Origin: Blasia pusilla
Taxonomy: Eukaryota > Marchantiophyta > Marchantiopsida > Blasiales
DNA length: 64,000 bases
Assembly: GCA_050084515.1 (NCBI GenBank)
Contig: CM114275.1
Location: forward strand, 3,596,001 to 3,660,000
Reading direction: 5' to 3'
Shown here: in pieces, positions 45,981 through 57,299 of the stretch
Numbering within the stretch: the first letter of the stretch is position 1
Layout of the letters: the number at the start of each line of letters is the position of its first letter
The notes under the pieces: model-generated
Told to the model about the DNA's origin: nothing
The model's input: only the letters and a program-made list of their open reading frames with translations
Database searches by the model: none
Translations under genes and position numbers: made by a program

Positions 45981-46930
45981 GCTGACTATCCATGTGAGAC
46001 AGTTGAGGTCCATCGCCTGCCCCAATACCTGTCTCTGAGATGCCTCAGTCATCCCTAGCATCGTTGTAGTACCGGTAGCGAACCCCATGGCGCGCTCGTG
46101 CTCATTTGTTGTAGGCTCCTCCAATGCTCTGGTCACCTCATCCCAAATCATGCCTGGCCCTCCCTAACAAAAGGCATGGGATGCTGGGAAGCTCACCAAC
46201 GTAGGTAAGGCTGCCCTCAACTCCCCCACCCTATTGGCCATGGCCAACGGTGGTCTATCATCCCTAGTCACCACCTGAGATCGACGCCCTGAGCCCAAAA
46301 TAGCATCCACTGTGAGATGTGGTGCTCTCTAGACTCCATCGTATGCTCGACTCAGTACCTCTAATGGTATCAGATTCGTCCACCACAGTCGTGGACGATG
46401 GGCACGTGATCCAACTCTCGCCGCATCTAATAACACAGCAGGTCCCAACCAGGACCTCACCTGATACACACTCGTCATCACACGTGCACGAGTGTCTCCC
46501 AACAACGGCACATTCTCCAAGATGTACGTTGGAGAACATGTCTGACTCTCCTGCAAGTGTCGTACTACTCGCAGCATCTCCCAAAACATACCTGACCTCG
46601 GATCTTGCAATCCAAATCCTCGGCCAGCTGATGAATGACCCTGACATGGCCATCCAGCAATCACCAAATGAATGGTACCAACTCTATCCAGATCATGTGC
46701 CCCCACCAAAGAGATGTCGGCAGGTAGTATATGCTGATATCCCGTACTGCAGATATCGACAACAACTCAGGATACCTTTGGACCAATCTCGCCACGTGAC
46801 GTAGTGATACTCGCCACGCGGTCTCATCTCTCTCCACATAAAGGTACTGATGCACCCGTATGCCCGCCTGCAATATTGCAGCCAATCCGGTGTTAATCCC
46901 TCCGAAGAGATCTAACACCCTAACACCCTC
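45980..46930 (-). pseudogene. C5 cytosine DNA methyltransferase domain inside gypsy pol (DNMT3/DRM-like)
   Basis: Seen in order: motif I VLDLFGG at 46898-46918; motif II acidic VERDETA; an AVRDIS motif III-like segment; motif IV WPCQG with the catalytic Cys at 46644-46646; motif VI ILENVP with Glu at 46515-46517; motif VIII AHRPRLWWTN; and motifs IX/X with ERAMGFATGTT and LGQAMDLN near 46010-46080. Order is canonical, not permuted as in DRM. The RPRLWWTN segment recalls DNMT3/DRM. Known: these enzymes transfer methyl from S-adenosylmethionine to C5 of cytosine. Defects: one frame change at the run of five G (minus strand, 46700-46704), a TAG at 46329 and a TAG near 46164. It is in frame with RT downstream, and its N-terminal part is in frame with protease upstream, so it is a true part of the polyprotein. 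About 310 residues, enough for a full catalytic domain. Confidence 0.87.
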
Positions 46931-47425
46931 CTCTGGGCACTGCCACACAACGGGTGTGGTATCCAGTGGGGTCAACGTCTCCATGCCAAGAGCCTGATCG
47001 CCACGTGATTCTCGGTGCTCCGGGATAAGAGCATGATTCCACGCCTGCCTCACGAGGTCATCGGCACTCCTCTGTAGCTCTCGAGTCATACCCCACAATG
47101 GTGAAGAGGTCTCGCCAACATGGGAAGAGACACCCGCCATGGCATGTCTCTCCATGGGACTATCCGCTAATTGGACATCCTCCGCATGTGCGTTCCCCTG
47201 CAACAACTCTCTTGGCCAACTAACACTACCTGTGAAAGCCACCAACGTGGTCACAGACTCGCCTCGTGATCGAACACCTCGTCCTACAAACTGCACGGGT
47301 AACTGACTCATCCGGCCGTCACCTGACCGCCATCCTGGCCGATAAGCAACGATCTCCTCCCAGAAGCCAAGGATGAATCCTAGGGGATATAACACTGTAC
47401 TCCCCACCAACACATCGCATGCGAC
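46930..47425 (-). other. Protease C-terminal extension and linker to methyltransferase
   Basis: In frame with the protease after a TGA at 47426-47428. CDVLVGSTVLYPLGF is the usual segment after a gypsy protease core. It is followed by about 130 residues with no recognised domain up to the methyltransferase. Confidence 0.55.
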
Positions 47426-48103
47426 TCAAGCGGTGTCGTAAATCGCACGTGTGCGCACCATAGCACTATCCGTCTCATGCTTTGGCTGGACTCTGACAAC
47501 TATCTCCTGTCGAGTCATATACTGCGTGGGTGACACGCCCCCAATCGAGGTCTGTATCTGGAAGGGACAAGGCTCAATGTCGGCCTTCCGTAACCCCAAC
47601 GCTAAACACGCCGCCTTCCCTAACATCAAGGGTTGCGCTCCCGAATCAAGTAGGACGTAGTGCGGGTGGTATACTGTCCCCGTCGGACTAACCAAGCAAA
47701 ATACTCCAGCTTGGTTATCCAATAACATTACTCCAGGTGTCACCACTGCTCGCTCTATGGCCGATCGAGCTGGCATATCTACCAACTTCGCCGCCGCCGC
47801 ATGCCATGACTCGGTGGGGAACGTCCCGAGCACCGGCTCTGAGGGAAAGTCCACCACCTCCTCAACTACCTCTGAACAAGAAGCAATCATCTCTCCATGC
47901 TCATACAACGTGGCGGCCAACCAGAACACCTCAGTTGGTCCAACTCCCAACGTCGCCAACTCTATGGCGTAAAATAGTGGAGTCTGACTCACTTTGGTGG
48001 CCACCTCCAACAGTATGGTCGACACTGACTCCACTCGAGCCGGCATAGGAGTTGTCACTCCAACTCCTCGTGACGTCGACGTAGGTGCCTGAGCTGTAGG
48101 CAC
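47426..48103 (-). pseudogene. Gypsy aspartic protease
   Basis: Catalytic motif LLDSGAQPLML with DSG at 47639-47647; SIGGVSPTQYMTRQEIVV follows. About 140 residues upstream of the core are Val/Ala/Glu-rich. Shares its frame with the open block at 48113-48424 and with the first methyltransferase block. Confidence 0.8.
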
Positions 48104-48590
48104 TCCTGGTCGTCAAGGCACCATCGATGGTGTGTGTAGTGCCTCTGAGAATGTAAATGACTGTGGAACCCTAGCCTGCCGCCCATCGGTCCCCTCTGGT
48201 GGGTCAATCTCAACTCCACCTCTCGATGGCTCGGTGCCTCTCACAGCAGCCCGAGTCACCACTGCATCTGCCTCAACCTGGGCTACACTACACATAAATC
48301 CCATACTGGCAAGATCCTCACGCGGGTCAGGGTAAGAGGTAGAAGTTGGAGTCACACTAGCTGCTCGCAGCTCCGTGCCTTCCCTAAGCTGCATCATCGT
48401 CATGGCAGCAATCCTCTGCTCCAATTGATCGATGCGTGAGAGAAGTGTCGGCTCTGGTGCTCCTGCTCCATCTCCTCCTCGGCTGGTGGTGGTCCTCTAC
48501 CACCACGTCTAGGAAGAACTCCCGACCTCCTCCAGACGGCCGCCCCAGGCCCTCGGCCTACTCCTGGACGTGCTCCTCGCGAAGGTCAAA

Positions 48591-48632
48591 ACATCTATCC
48601 CTAGTGTGACCATATACGTGGCAATAGTCACA
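48591..48632 (-). pseudogene. Gag zinc knuckle (CCHC)
   Basis: CDYCHVYGHTRDRC fits CX2CX4HX4C. It marks the nucleocapsid end of gag, between the gag core and the protease. Confidence 0.85.
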
Positions 48633-48639
48633 CTGGTGT

Positions 48640-49655
48640 TGTTGTGGTGGGGCCATCCCTCGTGGCTCTGAGCAATTGAGGCGTTGGTGGTCCTCTCCCA
48701 TGTTGTGGGCGATCTCTCTACCTATGGGCCCCTCCACACGTCCAACAAGACCACATCGGTCCCACGATGGGCAACATATGTCAGTGTGCAGTCGGGTCGT
48801 TGCCTCATAGGCTCACGGTACCCGCCCGCCTCTCTGGGCATACCGCCCGCTCCCGTAAATTGGTGCTGTGCCGCTGTGGCACTGTGGGATCACCGTCGCT
48901 CGTGGACCTGTCGACTCTCGAGAAAATCCAGCGGTCACTACCTGCTCCTCACTCATGTTGAGCTCAATACACTCATACAACTCAAAGACCACCTCAATGC
49001 GGGCTTCGCTGTGTGAATCAGCACCGCATCTCGGACTCTCCTCCGTAGTTCTCGGTCCAAAACCCCGTACCAATACTGGACTGACTGCGCCTCAGTCACT
49101 CCATACGTAGCAATGATCAACCTCCTCATGCGTGTGAATGCCTCTCTCAGACTCTCACCCGATCATCGCTGAAAATCTTGTAGACTCTTCAGCTTGTCGG
49201 TGTGTACGCCCTAGTAGCTCTTCCCCAATTTTCGGAAGAACTCCACTGTGGGGTTGAAGCTGGGTGACCCTCTACCACCAGAGGTCTCTGCCACATCACC
49301 TGTCTCATTGCCCTCCTCTCCATCTAGTCTCCGGGCTGATGGTGTGGGTCTCTCTCCTCTCACAATCCCATCATATGCCTCGCGACCACTAGTGGACACA
49401 TACCCTAGAGCCCAATACATCCTCCAAGCATCGATCTCTACTGAATATAGTGATCGAAACTCCATATAATCATCCATCGGAGGACCCTCCAAGTGCTGGA
49501 ACAACCCCTTCCATGCCATGAAAGGGTTGAACCATGTCGGGGTCCGTATCTCCTAGAAGTCGCACCACGTGTCGAACTCGTGGATAAAATCATCTAAGTC
49601 GATGGTGCCACTCCACCCGAGAAAAAACGCATGCCCCGATGGCCCATGTCGTCCA
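48640..49655 (-). pseudogene. Gypsy gag, N-terminally truncated and frameshifted
   Basis: DLDDFIHEFDTW (about 49570-49610) resembles the start of the retrotransposon gag fold. An in-frame TAG near 49550 and later frame changes follow. The block 49211-49519 carries MAWKGLFQHLEG, and the one at 48813-49073 contains a helical stretch and Gly/Arg-rich tail. The 5' end is lost at the junction with the non-LTR fragment. Confidence 0.6.
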
Positions 49656-49659
49656 TCTC

Positions 49660-50178
49660 TCCCCCAACCATCGGTGGTTGGTTCGACACACTGCGAGTGT
49701 CGCCGGAACCTGGATCCACTTGGTGTGCATTTGGCACGCTGTCCAGGTGGGGGTGAGAGGATAGCCACTCACGATGTAGTGCGGGATATCATGTTCAGTA
49801 TTGCTCGGGAGAGTGGCTTCCATGTGCAGAGAGAGAGGCACTACTCCATGCGGGATTCCCTTATTCGCGCTGATCTCTATATGACACGAGAGGCTAAGGT
49901 GGTGGTGGCAGACGTGGTAGTCATAGATCCAACGCGGGAGGCAGTGCGAGCCCAAGTGGTGGCCCAAGGGCGAATGCTACAAGGAGCGGCGGCGGCGGCG
50001 GTGGCGGCGGTGAAGAAGACACATATCTACAGTCGACTTCACGAGGACACATCTTCATCCCCTGGCCATAGAGATGTATGGGGCTATGGGGAGAGGTTCG
50101 ACTTCGTTCCTCACGGATTGCGCCCATCATCTCCACTCGAGAAATGGGTTGTCCTTAGCTACAGCGATTCTCTATTGT
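49660..50178 (+). pseudogene. Non-LTR retrotransposon C-terminus with restriction-like endonuclease (fragment)
   Basis: Seen: CECRRNLDPLGVHLARC (Cys-x-Cys...His-x3-Cys), a THDVVRD helix, then RADL and ADVVVIDP, about 12 residues apart. Known: a CCHC knuckle followed by R(P/A)DL and a second acidic strand is the restriction-like endonuclease signature of R2/NeSL-type non-LTR elements, which cut target DNA. The RT is absent, so this is a 3' fragment typical of 5'-truncated insertion. It abuts the opposite-strand gag near 49655. The frame is open through an Ala-rich stretch to a stop at 50178. Clade assignment is tentative. Confidence 0.55.
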
Positions 50179-50447
50179 AGGCAGCGGGTCTCCATAGCGT
50201 TGCAGCGTGCCTAGGCTAATGGGCTTTTGCGGCGGGCTCAGGCTGTTGGAGACGCCGGCGCTAGAGGCCCACTTAGTAGTAGTCATAGCTCTCTTGTTGT
50301 TGCTGATATTGTCTCTACTGTTGGTGAGTTTTGTCGTTAGGGGGGGGAATGCCCCTTCTTCCTTTTCTGGTCTTGTTTTGGCCTTCAGGTTTTGACTCTT
50401 TGAGTCCCCCTCTTTTGTACTTCCGATGGGTTTTCCGTCACTCGTTT
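50179..50447 (+). other. Probable 3' UTR of the non-LTR fragment
   Basis: Follows the stop codon and continues to the solo LTR. The other side of the LTR (51453 onward) should be its continuation. Confidence 0.4.
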
Positions 50448-51447
50448 TGTCGCGACCCTCATGACCAAACAAGTGCCAAGCGGAACATCGGAACATTAGC
50501 GGGCTCACGCTAAGATGGTTTGCGCGTTGGAGTTGTCTCAAAGAGGAGACAAGAGACGAGACGCGAGAAGGCAGAAGTCGCGTTTCAGATGTGATGGTCG
50601 CAACTCAGAAACCTGGACCAAACGCGGAATGAGACTTGAAAGAAGTCGAGTCTAGGAAGTGGGTTGCCAAAGGAAAGATCCGGATTTGGAACGCCACTTG
50701 CGTTTGAGAGTTTCCGACTGTATTTAGGGCCATAACTTTTAGCGCCAAGATGCGTTTGGAGCAAATAAAGGTGCGTTGGAAAGCTTATGAAGAGCCGGTT
50801 CAAACACACCAAAGATCGCTGCAAACGCATAAGCAGCGGCCGAGATACGACCCGAAAACGACTGTAAGTGGAGTCGGGTTGAGGGGCCACAATGAAGGGC
50901 CCGAACCTCTTTTCCAAAAAGGGGAGGGGTTATTGGAGAACCCCAGAAGTACTAGTAAGGGGGAAGGTCTCCGAGAGTGCTTGGAACCCAAACCCACTTT
51001 GGGCGGGCAGGCGGCTCAAGGGCATGGAACGGAACGCGAGTTTGGGCGTTGGGTTGGAAAACCTGCACAGGTCCATTGAGGCGATTTTAGACATCCTCTT
51101 GGATTTCACGCCGACTCAATTACTTGGGTCTCGGTTCGGAACTCACACGAGGACCGTTGAATAGTTGGGATCGCTAGGCGTGCAAGTGCCGTTTCAGATC
51201 CCTGGACTAACCAGGAAGTCTGTTCCAAGTCTTGAAGGACTTGCCATGTGTTGGGAGCTAGGAACTAAGGAAGTTTGAGCTTGATGAGACGCCGAGTTTA
51301 GGACTCGGTGGGTTGGAACGCCGGTTGGCCAAACCCGACTAACGAGAGTGCGTGTTTGGGTGCAGATAGGCGATGAGTTCGTGACCTACTGAACGCACGC
51401 TTCCGCAACACTAAAGATTGACGTTCAAGGAGAGTAGGGGCGCGACA
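50448..51447 (+). repeat. Solo LTR of the chromodomain gypsy family, 1000 bp
   Basis: Starts TGTCGCGACC and ends GGGGCGCGACA, flanked by perfect CGTTT duplications at 50443-50447 and 51448-51452. No internal sequence remains, so recombination between two LTRs removed the element. It is the full-length reference for the other LTR copies here. Confidence 0.93.
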
Positions 51448-53285
51448 CGTTTTTATCGAAGTGCATCTTTATTCTCTCGTGCCAAGTACTGTTGTCTCTG
51501 TCTGCGATCTCGTCACCCGACCCAATGTCTAGTGATGACGATCCAGCCACGGATGGATGTCGAGGTAGCTCCTCACTGGTATTCCCTCGGTATCTCACTC
51601 CACTCCGTGTCACACCACTACTACTGCTCGCCTTGGAAGACGCCGTGATGAAAACCCTTTCTCACCCGCTCAAGCACTCAGACTCATCGAGAGTCTCCCA
51701 CACTCCTCACTAGCTCACCTTTGCTAACGTCAATCCGGTGATGACACACCCAGCCTCACGTATACTCAACACTCGGGCTCACCATGAGCCTCCCAAGTGA
51801 CTCACCTAACCTAGCGACACTCTCGGGTCATACATGCGACCCCTATGCGGCATCCACCGTATATCCACCAACATGCTACATGAAAAGAATCTAAACTCGT
51901 CACCATCGCTGCACCCACCTAGCACCAGCTACTACCCATGACCCAGCACTCTCAATCATACACGACAAGTGCGGGAAAAGGGACTCGAATGGGTAACCTG
52001 ATCACGCCCTCCAACCTGCTGCATCGTCAACATTCACTCCTCCACTTTATATGACAACCTCCGCAACACAACACTCTCCTCGACCAACACGTCGATTCTC
52101 CCGTCAACAGATGCGGACAACCTGTCGGCATCATGCGCACTAACACTCCATCGTCAACTCTCCACCAAAATTGTCAGTGCAAATAATCCATCTCGCTCGC
52201 TGTCTATAGCGCCCAAGCAAACTCCAGTCATGACTCCCAACTATAGCCTCAACTCTGTCTGGCTCTCTGAGTTTTAGCCCCCATCTGTCTCAACCTCGAG
52301 TACGTAAGCCTGCTTACCACGTTCAGCTTTAACCACGTCACTCCCACAAACTATGTAACTCTGGCCTACTAAGTCCTTCTCCGGTCTTGCACGCGATACT
52401 ACCCAGCCCGCGTACTTGGACTATGCTCCCAATCTCCTTAGCCTGCTTGATGCAACTCCCTTCCCCTAACGCGCGTCTCTCTGCGCGTCCCACTTATGTC
52501 TCGCGGCCTTGTGTGGTTGCCTTCCTTGGACCCTACCTCGGAGCCTTGAATGCGGGAGAGGGGCTGCGGTCCGTGCCCCTATGCCTCTCCTCTAACCTTG
52601 GAGCCTTAAGGGCTCTTGGCCCCTTCCCTAGCTGCCGCCCTCGCCCCCTCATGCGAACTTACCCTCCTCCAAACCCTCCGTGTACTCGAGCACGGTGCCC
52701 TATGCACCTCCCGCGTTCCTGGAGCTTTGGCTCCTTCTTTTCTCCTTTCAGGCTGCGCGGCTCCCTATGAGCCCGGGCCTTGTTCTCTCCCACTTCGTCC
52801 GCACCCTCTCTCTTCCCTTCCAACCGTCCAGCATCCTCGCACAGCGCTTCTTGACGCGCGTCTCTTGGCTCCCGGCTCTTACTCTTGGTCCTTGCAACTC
52901 CGATGACACGACTCTCGCGGACCCAATGCCTCTCCCCGCTTTACACGCCCTCCTATGCGGCGTGCCTCCCCACGTCTGTTTTAGACCTAACCCAAAATCT
53001 CCCGCGCTCTAGCATGTACTCCTACCTTGGCCGTGTACGTACGTATCAGCTAGGCGGCTACAACCTGCAAGCCCTAAAAACTAATTTCTCTCTATTTCCC
53101 AACCCTCTTGCCAATTCCGGATGACGCTTACTTCTCGTTACACCCTGCTGCTCTCCTTCGACAATCTGCTCCACAAAAATCTGAGAAAAATGGACAGCGC
53201 TTCAGCCCACCGCCTTCTGAACAGAAAAAATGACAAATTCGATACCAACCAACGTCTCCATGGGCTCCCCGACCAAGGCAACTCG
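51448..53285. other. Unassigned GC-rich stretch, probably retroelement-derived
   Basis: No recognised domain. On the minus strand a short ORF (51425-51613) starts MTRSGVRYRGN, a style seen at some gypsy gag N-termini, and CACTGACAATTTTGGTGGAG near 52165 looks like an LTR end plus primer site. It could therefore be the 5' LTR and leader of a gypsy element, possibly the methyltransferase-bearing one, cut off by the insertions at 49.7-51.4 kb. This is weak. Plus-strand Pro/Leu-rich ORFs around 52.4-53.0 kb are unsupported. Confidence 0.3.
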
Positions 53286-53838
53286 TGTCGCGACCGTCAT
53301 GACCAAACGAGTGTCAAACGGAACATCGGAACATTAGCGGGCTCACGCTAAGATGGTTTGCGCGTTGGAGTAGTCTCGAAGAGGAGACAAGAGACGAGAT
53401 GCAAGCGAGGCTTCGCGTTTCAGATGTTGTGGTCGTAACCAAGAAACCTGGTCCAAACGCGGAATGAGACTTGAAAGAAGTCGAGTCTAGAAAGTGGGTT
53501 GCCAAAAGGAAGAATCCGGTTTGGGCCACTAAGCCTGTATTTATGGCCATAACTTTTAGCGCTAAGATGCGTTTGGATTAAATAAGGGTGCGTTGGAAGG
53601 CTTATGGAAAGCCAGTTCAAACACACTAAAGATCTTTGCAACCGCATAAGCAGCGACTGAGAAACAACCCGGAAACGACTATAAGTGAAGTCGGGTTGAG
53701 AGCCACAATGAAGGGCCCGACCCTCCTTTTCCAAAGGGGTTATTGGAGAACCCCAGAAGTACTAGTAAGGGGGAAGGTCTCCGAGAGTGCTTGGAACCCG
53801 AACCCCACTTTGGGCGTCGCGGGGCGGCTCAAGGGCAT
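53286..53838 (+). repeat. 5' LTR of gypsy element C, left part
   Basis: Begins TGTCGCGACCG and runs to CAAGGGCAT, where the inverted element D is inserted. It continues at 61077. Total length without the insert is about 977 bp. Confidence 0.9.
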
Positions 53839-54832
53839 TGTCGCGCCCCTACTCTCTTGAACGTCAATCTTTAGTGTTGCGGAAGCGTGCGTTCAGTAGG
53901 TCACGAACTCATCGCCGATCTGCACCCAAACACGCACTCTCGTTAGTCGGGTTTGGGCCAACCGGCGTTCCAACCCACCGAGTCCTCAACTCGGCGTCTC
54001 ATCAAGCTCAACCTTCCTTAGTTCCTAGCTTCCAAAACATGGCAAGTCCTTCAAGACTTAGAACAGACTTCTGGTTAGTCAAGGATTTGAAACGCCCTGC
54101 ACGCCTAAGCGATCCCAAGCTGTTCAACGGTCCTCGGGTGAGTTCGAACCGAGACCCAAGTTATTGAGTCGCGGCGTGAAATCCAAGAGGATGTCTAAAA
54201 TCGCCTCAATGGACTTGGTGCAGGTTTTCCAACCCAACGCCCAAACTCGCGTTCGTTCCATGCCCTTGGCCGCCCACGGCGCCCAAAGTGGGGTTTGGGT
54301 TCCAAGCACTCTCGGAGACCTTCCCCCTTACTAGTACTTCTGGGGTTCTCCAATAACCCCTCCCCTTTTGGAAAAGAGGGTCGGGCCCTTCATTGTGGCC
54401 CTCAACCCGACTCCACTTACAGATCGTTTCGGGTTGTATCTCGGCCGCTGCTTATGCGTTTGCAGCCATCTTTGGTGTGTTTGAACCGGCTCTTCATAAG
54501 CTTTCCAACGCACCTTTATTTTCTCCAAACGCATCTTGGCGCTAAAAGTTATGGCCCTAAATACAGTCGGAAACTCTCAAACGCTAGTGGCGTTCCAAAT
54601 CCGGATCTTCCCTTTGGCAACCCACTTCCTAGACTCGACTTCTTTCAAGTCTCATTCCGCGTTTGGTCCAGGTTTCTCAGTCGCGTCCATAACACCTGAA
54701 ACGCGACTCCTCGTTCGCGTCTCGTCTCTTGTCTCCTCTATGAGACACTCCAACGCGCAAACCATCTTAGCGTGAGCCCGCTAATGTTCCGATGTTCTGC
54801 TTGGCACTTGTTTGGTCATGAGGGTCGCGACA
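53839..54832 (-). repeat. Element D 3' LTR
   Basis: 994 bp, inverted relative to the solo LTR. Next to it, inside the element, CACCCCTCTTTT is the complement of the polypurine tract. Confidence 0.93.
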
Positions 54833-55540
54833 CTCACCCCTCTTTTAGAGGTTGATGCCCTCATCAACGCAAAATTTTATTATGTCAAGTCTCCTGGGCA
54901 GCCTACCCCTTGACATTGAATTGTGTCTGGTGGCTAACCCGCAATTCCTCTTAGTCTCTAGTTGTCGCTTTGCCCCACTTAGAATTATGAGCCTCTCCTC
55001 TTCGATAAGCCTGGACTAGCTCCAAGGAACTAACCTATCAAATAAGCTAACTAAGTGTGCAACCTTAGACTCTTTTGACTCATGTTGTAAACATCACACT
55101 TTTTACGTGGTCCACAAATCGTACTACTATTGGGTCGCTCTAGTATTCGACTTAGGCGCGTCACTAAGTTTACTTATGTGGCCACAAGTAAGATCACCCC
55201 AAGCCCCAAGACAGACTTCATCCGCCTCGACGCTTAGGGCTAGGCCAGTGTAATCCAACACAAGGTCCTCATTCAGGTGCTTATCCACATGAGCTCTCAC
55301 CTCAAATACTGTTGCCGTCCTCTTGTCGTACATTCTAAGCCTATGATGAACGACTCATAGCCATGCACTACCACATACAAATTGCAATCAACACCGGTAT
55401 CGAATCTCCAAATCCATACACTCCTTTATTGCAACACTAGCATATTCTAGTTACAACGGCCTTCGCCCAAGATTCCAGTTACAAGTCATGTCTCTAGCTT
55501 CTCCTCGACTAACGTATGTGCTTCGCTTGTGTTCGCTGAA
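54833..55540 (-). other. Element D 3' noncoding region
   Basis: Inverted counterpart of 21416-22103, between chromodomain stop and polypurine tract. No gene. Confidence 0.65.
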
Positions 55541-56250
55541 GTCACGCAACAACTCTTGGCGTGTTCCAAATCCGCCTCCGCAATCCAAGTCGCCTCCTTC
55601 ACATGGTAGCCTTCCATTTTACCAAGTATTCATACTTGTTGGCCCGACGTCTCGAACGTAAGATGGTCTCCACCTCAAACTCTGGCTCTTCATTTACGAT
55701 GATCGGGTGCGGTCTCAACACCTATCTCCGCTCAAAACGTCCATTATCTTGAAGATATTTCTTCAACAATGACACATGAAAGGTCGGGTGAATCTTGAAC
55801 TCGTCCGGCGCCTCAACGTATACACATCCTCAAACGGGTTTGCCACAATCACATACGGTCCAAAGATACTTGGCATACCATGGACAACTCTTTTGGAAGA
55901 GTGAGATTCTTTACACTCAACCACACTTGTTCGCCAACTTGGAATCGTACTTGGCGCCGACTCTTGTTAGCATGCTTAACGTACCTCATTTGAGCCTTTG
56001 CAAGACTTCGCCTCGCGCGCTCTTCTTGTTCTGAATCTCTACCAACAAACCTTCGCCGTCGCTTGTCGTGTTCATGCCAATGTAGTACCCTTGAAAAGGC
56101 TAGATCAAGAGGCCTTTTGGCTCTCGTCCATTTGCCAGGAGAAACGGAGATTCTCCGGTTGCACGTGCTTGGTCGAGTTGTAGATATTCCGCCATGCTCA
56201 CCACTTGACCCAATCGCGTTGAAGCACTAACATAATTCCTTAAATCTTGA
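55541..56250 (-). pseudogene. Element D integrase C-terminus and chromodomain
   Basis: The minus strand between about 55545 and 55700 matches the chromodomain of the 20096-21415 ORF (EYLVKW then GYHVKEATW-like). Upstream the FQVGEQVW-like integrase C-terminal domain lies at about 55850-55980. Several one-base indels break the frame. The chromodomain would bind methylated histone tails and direct integration. Confidence 0.7.
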
Positions 56251-56442
56251 TTCATCGATTGAGTTTACCTTTTCGATCTGTCCATCCGTCTGTGGGTGGA
56301 AAGCCGTGCATCAAACTCAGCTTGGTCTTAAACCTTTCGAACAAGTGCTTCGAAAGCACTTTGGTAAACTTTGGATCGATCTGAAACAATGCTCCTCGGC
56401 AAACCATGAGCACGCCAGGACTATCGAGGAATAGTTGCGCCG

Positions 56443-56990
56443 TCAGATACCGGTGGATTCCAGATCGGCGCACAAATCGCGTAATTTGCTAAACCGATCA
56501 ACAATCACAAGTATAGCATTGTATCCCTCAGATTCCGGAAGACTCGTGATGAAATCCATACTCACACTTTGCAAGGGTCCTTCTGGGATCGGCAAGGGAT
56601 GCAGCAAGCCTTGTTTCTTATCATAAGAGACTCTATTCGCTTGGCAAGTCACACAGGTCTTCACATATTGAGCAACATCCTCTTTCATGTTGGGCCAAAA
56701 AAACCGCCGACAGAACACTAGCGTAGATTTCTCTCCTTTATGTCTGCAAGGGCCCATCGTGACATTCCGCTAACACCTTGGTTCGCATCCCAACGCCCTA
56801 CATAGATCCTACTCTGCTTGAACCTTAGTAAACCGTGCCTCAAACTTATGTTGGCCACCTTCTCACCTTGCTTCAACTTCCTTAGGTATTCCCCTGCTTG
56901 AGCATCCTTCATATATCCTTCACGAATCCTTCTTTCCAGATCTGATTCCTTAGGGAACATTGCTCTCAAGACCTGTGTTGTCGATGGCAT
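56443..56990 (-). pseudogene. Element D integrase zinc finger and core
   Basis: CVTCQANRVSYDKKQGLLHP is the second half of the HHCC finger, followed by VSMDFITSLP with the first catalytic Asp and VDRFSKL. The block 56718-56990 holds the region between RNase H and the finger (ISLRHGLLRF). Two overlapping frames show a frameshift near 56740. Confidence 0.8.
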
Positions 56991-57299
56991 GTGTTCCTCC
57001 TTGCAACTTAACGCAATCTGGAATCACATTATCTTTACCTGGCTTGTGGATCAACTCTACGTCCATGAGCGCCAAGGTATCATGCCACCGCACTTGTTTC
57101 GGTGTCACTCAATCCTGGGTCTCAAAATACTTGAGTGATATATTATCGGTGAATACTCGAGTCCTGTGGAGCCCTAGATAATGCCGCCACTTCCTCAAGC
57201 AATGTACCACCGCGAACAACTCTTTCTCGTGAGTAGGCCATCTCCTTTCGATTGTCGCTAAGCTTCTTGCTCTCATATGCCATCGGTCTCCTTCTTGGA

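Larger units (their letters stand above)
42536..49655 (-). mobile_element. Decayed Ty3/gypsy element with DNA methyltransferase and PHD finger
   Basis: Minus-strand order: gag with zinc knuckle, aspartic protease, C5 DNA methyltransferase, reverse transcriptase, RNase H, HHCC zinc finger plus integrase core, PHD finger. RNase H before integrase is the gypsy order. Protease and the first methyltransferase part share one frame. From 46709 to 42801 everything is in one frame with only nonsense codons, so these domains belonged to one polyprotein. No 5' LTR was found: the 5' side is cut in gag near 49655 by unrelated non-LTR sequence. Composition is GC-richer than the DNA to the left. Capture of C5 methyltransferases by LTR elements is known in some dinoflagellates and streptophyte algae. 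The combination with a PHD finger is what stands out here. Confidence 0.85.

Noticed and set aside
45980-46930. Methyltransferase as an independent host gene
   Set aside because: It shares reading frame with gypsy protease upstream and RT downstream, and has no separate start, stop or introns.
51960-52020. tRNA-like stretch with GGGACTCGAATGGG
   Set aside because: Only a loose T-arm resemblance; no acceptor or anticodon stem could be paired.
52387-53124. Plus-strand Pro/Leu/Ser-rich ORFs as genes
   Set aside because: Overlapping frames in GC-rich DNA without domains, splice signals or context.
51425-53285. Confident 5' LTR and leader of the methyltransferase gypsy
   Set aside because: No sequence match to the 3' side of that element was found; kept only as a weak possibility.
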